Under the pieces are notes generated by a model. That model was not told the DNA's origin, searched no databases, and saw only the letters and a program-made list of their open reading frames with translations. A stretch of 64,000 nucleotides of DNA. It comes from Roseburia porci. GTDB lineage: Bacteria; Bacillota; Clostridia; Lachnospirales; Lachnospiraceae. The position numbers and the translations under genes are program-made. Shown here piece by piece: positions 61,557 through 64,000 of the stretch (the stretch's first letter is position 1; every line of letters starts with the position of its first letter). The stretch lies in assembly GCF_009695765.1 (NCBI RefSeq), contig NZ_VUNI01000001.1, positions 186,001 through 250,000 on the forward strand. The letters run 5' to 3'.

Positions 61557-63002
61557 ATGGCTGGAATTGGAATTCGGTTAAATAAAATATATGGGAAGAA
61601 CACGCTGGCAACAAATGTGATTGGAATGGGATACAGTACACTTGTAACGATCGCCCCAATGCTTGTTGTAATCGGTGCGCTTGTATGCATGGAATTTTTA
61701 CTTGATTTTTCATCGGTTGGATATGCTGCGCGTGAGTTGTTTTCCTGTACCGTGCTTTATATTTTTATTTTTTCACTTCTTACAGCATCGCCGTTTAACT
61801 CGGTATTATCCAGATATCTTTCGGACGTTATATATAACGAACGTTATGAGGACATTCTTCCTTGCTATAATCTGGGACTATTACTTCATATTGTGCTCAG
61901 TGCATTGTTTGGGATTCCGTTCTGCATTCATGAATATATTGCCGGAAAAGTAGATATTCTTTATGTATTTACCGGTTATTGCGGTTATATGGTACTGGTT
62001 CTCGTATTTTATTCCATGCTGTATCTTTCTATCTGCAAAGATTATAAAAAGATATCGGCTTTTTTCGGAACAGGCATGGTGATTACGGTGGGATTATCCT
62101 ATATTCTTGTAAAAAAATGTCAGTGGGAGATTACATATGGAATGCTTTTTTCATTGGTGATCGGTTTTTTGATCATTGCAGCATTGGAGTATTCTACGGT
62201 AAGAAGTTATTTCCGGAAAAATAGCGGAGTATATCGGGAAATTTTCCGGTATTTTAAAAAGTACTGGATGTTAATGGCTACAAACTTTTTATATACGCTT
62301 GGACTGTATATCCATAATTTTGTATTCTGGACGACAGATCTTCGGATGGTCGTTGCAAACAGTTTTGTCTGTGTGACAGCTTATGATCTGGCGACATGTC
62401 TTGCAATGTTTACAAACATTTCTTCGAGTGTTATATTTATTTCAAGAGTAGAAATGCATTTTCATGAACGGTATAAGGCGTATTCAGAAGCTGTCATTGG
62501 AGGGCGGGGAATGGATATTGACATTACCCAGAAGAGAATGTTCCGTCTTTTGTCGGAGGAACTGATGAACCTTGCACGTGTGCAGTTTATTATTTCTCTG
62601 GTGATCTTTTTGATCTGTATGATTTTTCTTCCGCAGCTTGGGTTTGGAGGAATGACGATGCGAATTTATCCATGTCTGGCCGCCGGATATTTTATTTTGT
62701 TTCTGATGTATGCGGAAATTATTTTCCTTTATTATTTTAATGATCTTGAGGGATCTCTGTTAACGGCAGCCGTATTCTGTGTTACAACCATGGCAGGGGC
62801 TCTGGCAGCAACACATTTTTCAGATATCTGGTATGGAATCGGACTTGTTCTGGGTGCGTTTGCCGGATGGACGATTGCATATATGAGGATTCGCTGGCTG
62901 GAGAGAAATCTGGATGAGCATATTTTCTGTAATGGCCATCTGTTACAAAAGGGAAAAGGAACAAGACCATCGGACAAGGTCTATGACCGTTATATGGAGT
63001 AG
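61557..63002 (+). CDS. pelG: PelG family membrane transporter
   Basis: The 481-residue protein has about twelve membrane segments and the PelG start MAGIGIRLNKIYGKN, with LLTASPFNSVLSRYLSDVIY shortly after. PelG belongs to the MOP flippase superfamily and moves the Pel polymer across the membrane together with PelD/PelE. Adjacent PelF and PelG are the strongest markers of a Pel locus. The next gene begins 18 bases on. Confidence 0.95.
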   Translation: MAGIGIRLNKIYGKNTLATNVIGMGYSTLVTIAPMLVVIGALVCMEFLLDFSSVGYAARELFSCTVLYIFIFSLLTASPFNSVLSRYLSDVIYNERYEDILPCYNLGLLLHIVLSALFGIPFCIHEYIAGKVDILYVFTGYCGYMVLVLVFYSMLYLSICKDYKKISAFFGTGMVITVGLSYILVKKCQWEITYGMLFSLVIGFLIIAALEYSTVRSYFRKNSGVYREIFRYFKKYWMLMATNFLYTLGLYIHNFVFWTTDLRMVVANSFVCVTAYDLATCLAMFTNISSSVIFISRVEMHFHERYKAYSEAVIGGRGMDIDITQKRMFRLLSEELMNLARVQFIISLVIFLICMIFLPQLGFGGMTMRIYPCLAAGYFILFLMYAEIIFLYYFNDLEGSLLTAAVFCVTTMAGALAATHFSDIWYGIGLVLGAFAGWTIAYMRIRWLERNLDEHIFCNGHLLQKGKGTRPSDKVYDRYME

Positions 63003-63020
63003 CTGGAAAGAGGTGTGAAA

Positions 63021-63407
63021 ATGTTGAAATGTTTTATCGTGATCCTTGGAATTTATCTTCTGATCATGACAGTGTTGTCGCTTGCAAAAAAACGTATGAC
63101 AGAACAGTTTTGTCTGGTCTGGGGATTTTTGTCCTGTGTGATGATCCTCTTTGGAATTCTTTTAAATCCATCGGAACTTCATCGTTATATCAGTGAACGT
63201 GGAATTCTTCTGATCATGATTGCAGTGATCGTAGTTGTTTACGGAGCATGGTTTATCAGTACGCAGGTATCTATTCTTATGCGAAAGAACCAGGAGCTTG
63301 CAATGCAGATCTCATTGTTGAACCAGGAAAATGAACAGATCATGAAACGGGTGCAGATGCTGGAACAGGAGAAACTTGATACAGAGCAGAAGGGAAAAGA
63401 TTCATGA
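63021..63407 (+). CDS. Small membrane protein, DUF2304-like
   Basis: The start chosen is ATG at 63021, eight bases after AGAGG; a GTG at 63015 is too close. The 128-residue protein has three membrane segments (about residues 4-20, 33-48 and 66-84). A C-terminal coiled coil follows (LAMQISLLNQENEQIMKRVQ). This is the DUF2304 layout, usually found next to glycosyltransferases, where it may assist membrane sugar transfer. The stop overlaps the next start (ATGA). Confidence 0.75.
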   Translation: MLKCFIVILGIYLLIMTVLSLAKKRMTEQFCLVWGFLSCVMILFGILLNPSELHRYISERGILLIMIAVIVVVYGAWFISTQVSILMRKNQELAMQISLLNQENEQIMKRVQMLEQEKLDTEQKGKDS

Positions 63408-64000
63408 AAAAGGTATTATTTGTGATAAATACCATGGGATATGGTGGAGCGGAAAAGGCCTTGATCGAACTTTTAAAAAAGCTGGACCCGGATCAGTATG
63501 AGATCTCGCTTTATGTGCTTTTGTCACAGGGAGAACTTTTATCGCAGATTCCATCTTATGTGAAGCTGATGAATACAAATTATTCGGATGCGTCTGTTTT
63601 ATCGGATGCCGGCAAGCAGATTCTGAAAAAGAATGTGATAAGACAGCTTTTTTCCAATGGCGCAGTATTTAAAAATATTCCATATCTGATCAGGAATCTT
63701 TGTTCGATGGCAGGGCGAAAGAAAATCCAGCTTGACAAACTTTTGTGGAAAGTGATGGCAGATGGTGCAGAGCGCTTCGAGGAAACGTATGATGTTGCGG
63801 TCGCTTATCTGGAAGGTGGCTCAACGTACTATGTCAAAAAGTATGTAAAAGCAAAACAAAAAGCGGCTTTTTTACATGTGGATTATGCGCAGGCCGGATA
63901 TAACCGGAAGCTGGATGAGGATTGCTATCTGGCTTTTGACCGGATATTTACGGTTTCCGAGGAAGTGCAAAAGTCATTTCTCTGTCAATATCCGGAATGC
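63404..64000 (+). CDS. Family 4 glycosyltransferase, truncated by window end
   Basis: The 199 visible residues begin KKVLFVINTMGYGGAEKALIELLKKL, the N-terminal Rossmann half of a GT4 enzyme with its GGAEK acceptor-side loop, and reach FTVSEEVQKSF. The donor-binding half lies beyond the window. It overlaps the DUF2304-like gene by four bases, so it belongs to the pel operon or a following surface glycan set. The sugar is unknown. Confidence 0.88.
   Translation, partial: MKKVLFVINTMGYGGAEKALIELLKKLDPDQYEISLYVLLSQGELLSQIPSYVKLMNTNYSDASVLSDAGKQILKKNVIRQLFSNGAVFKNIPYLIRNLCSMAGRKKIQLDKLLWKVMADGAERFEETYDVAVAYLEGGSTYYVKKYVKAKQKAAFLHVDYAQAGYNRKLDEDCYLAFDRIFTVSEEVQKSFLCQYPEC

Overview
The window is one continuous stretch of chromosome from a spore-forming, low-to-moderate GC Gram-positive anaerobe, most probably a Lachnospiraceae (Clostridia) gut bacterium. 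The reasons are the spoIIIA operon, spoIIM and spoIVB, the strong AGGAGG-type ribosome binding sites, sigma-A promoters, a Gram-positive-type LexA box in front of recA, and the clostridial order asp23-nusB-xseA-xseB-ispA-dxs-tlyA-nadK-argR-recN-spoIVB. No insertion sequence, prophage or CRISPR array is visible.

Region 1 (1-28155) is mostly conserved housekeeping and sporulation sequence. It holds the end of spoIIIA (AE partial, AF, AG, AH), prfC (RF3), recA-recX, rny, a Nudix ADP-ribose pyrophosphatase, spoIIM and a xerD that stops at its LRHS motif. Convergent to xerD lies a DAHP synthase, followed by tRNA-Arg(CCG), an SH3 membrane protein, rluF, ligA, metA (acetyl-CoA type, Glu111), a lipoprotein, and the asp23-to-spoIVB cluster.

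Region 2 (28284-42751) is a compact assimilatory sulfur module. It contains cysK, a sulfate ABC importer (binding lipoprotein, CysT, CysW, CysA), an APS reductase of the AprA/AprB type, CysD/CysN, MetY, a short siroheme/[4Fe-4S] sulfite reductase, a TusA-like protein, a thioredoxin, a ThiS-like sulfur carrier ending GGGQF, a ThiF/MoeB-like activating enzyme, a JAMM protease and a thioredoxin reductase-like protein. Together these can take sulfate to APS, sulfite, sulfide, a protein thiocarboxylate, and finally homocysteine. The model is the HcyS/HcyF/HcyD/MetY pathway of Wolinella. MetA, about 21 kb upstream, would supply O-acetylhomoserine. CysN carries a C-terminal relic of an APS kinase without its P-loop.

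Region 3 (42848-45122) has a 50-residue membrane peptide, uppP, and a DegV-family fatty-acid-binding protein. The degV promoter is flanked by two FabT-like palindromes.

Region 4 (45309-64000) concerns the cell surface. A Wzx-like flippase and a GT2 glycosyltransferase come first. Then come two small proteins sharing a 24-residue leader, a convergent ABC exporter with a PqqD-HPr kinase fusion, a divergent signal-peptidase-like protein and a PqqD protein. The PqqD gene is translationally coupled to a Gram-positive Pel exopolysaccharide operon: SDR-PelD fusion, PelE, a large membrane protein, a PelA-position protein, PelF, PelG, a DUF2304-like protein and a GT4 that runs off the end. The leader-bearing proteins plus the PqqD/HPrK/peptidase/exporter set look like an unrecognised leader-dependent modification and export system tied to Pel. 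It is the best candidate for something new in this window.
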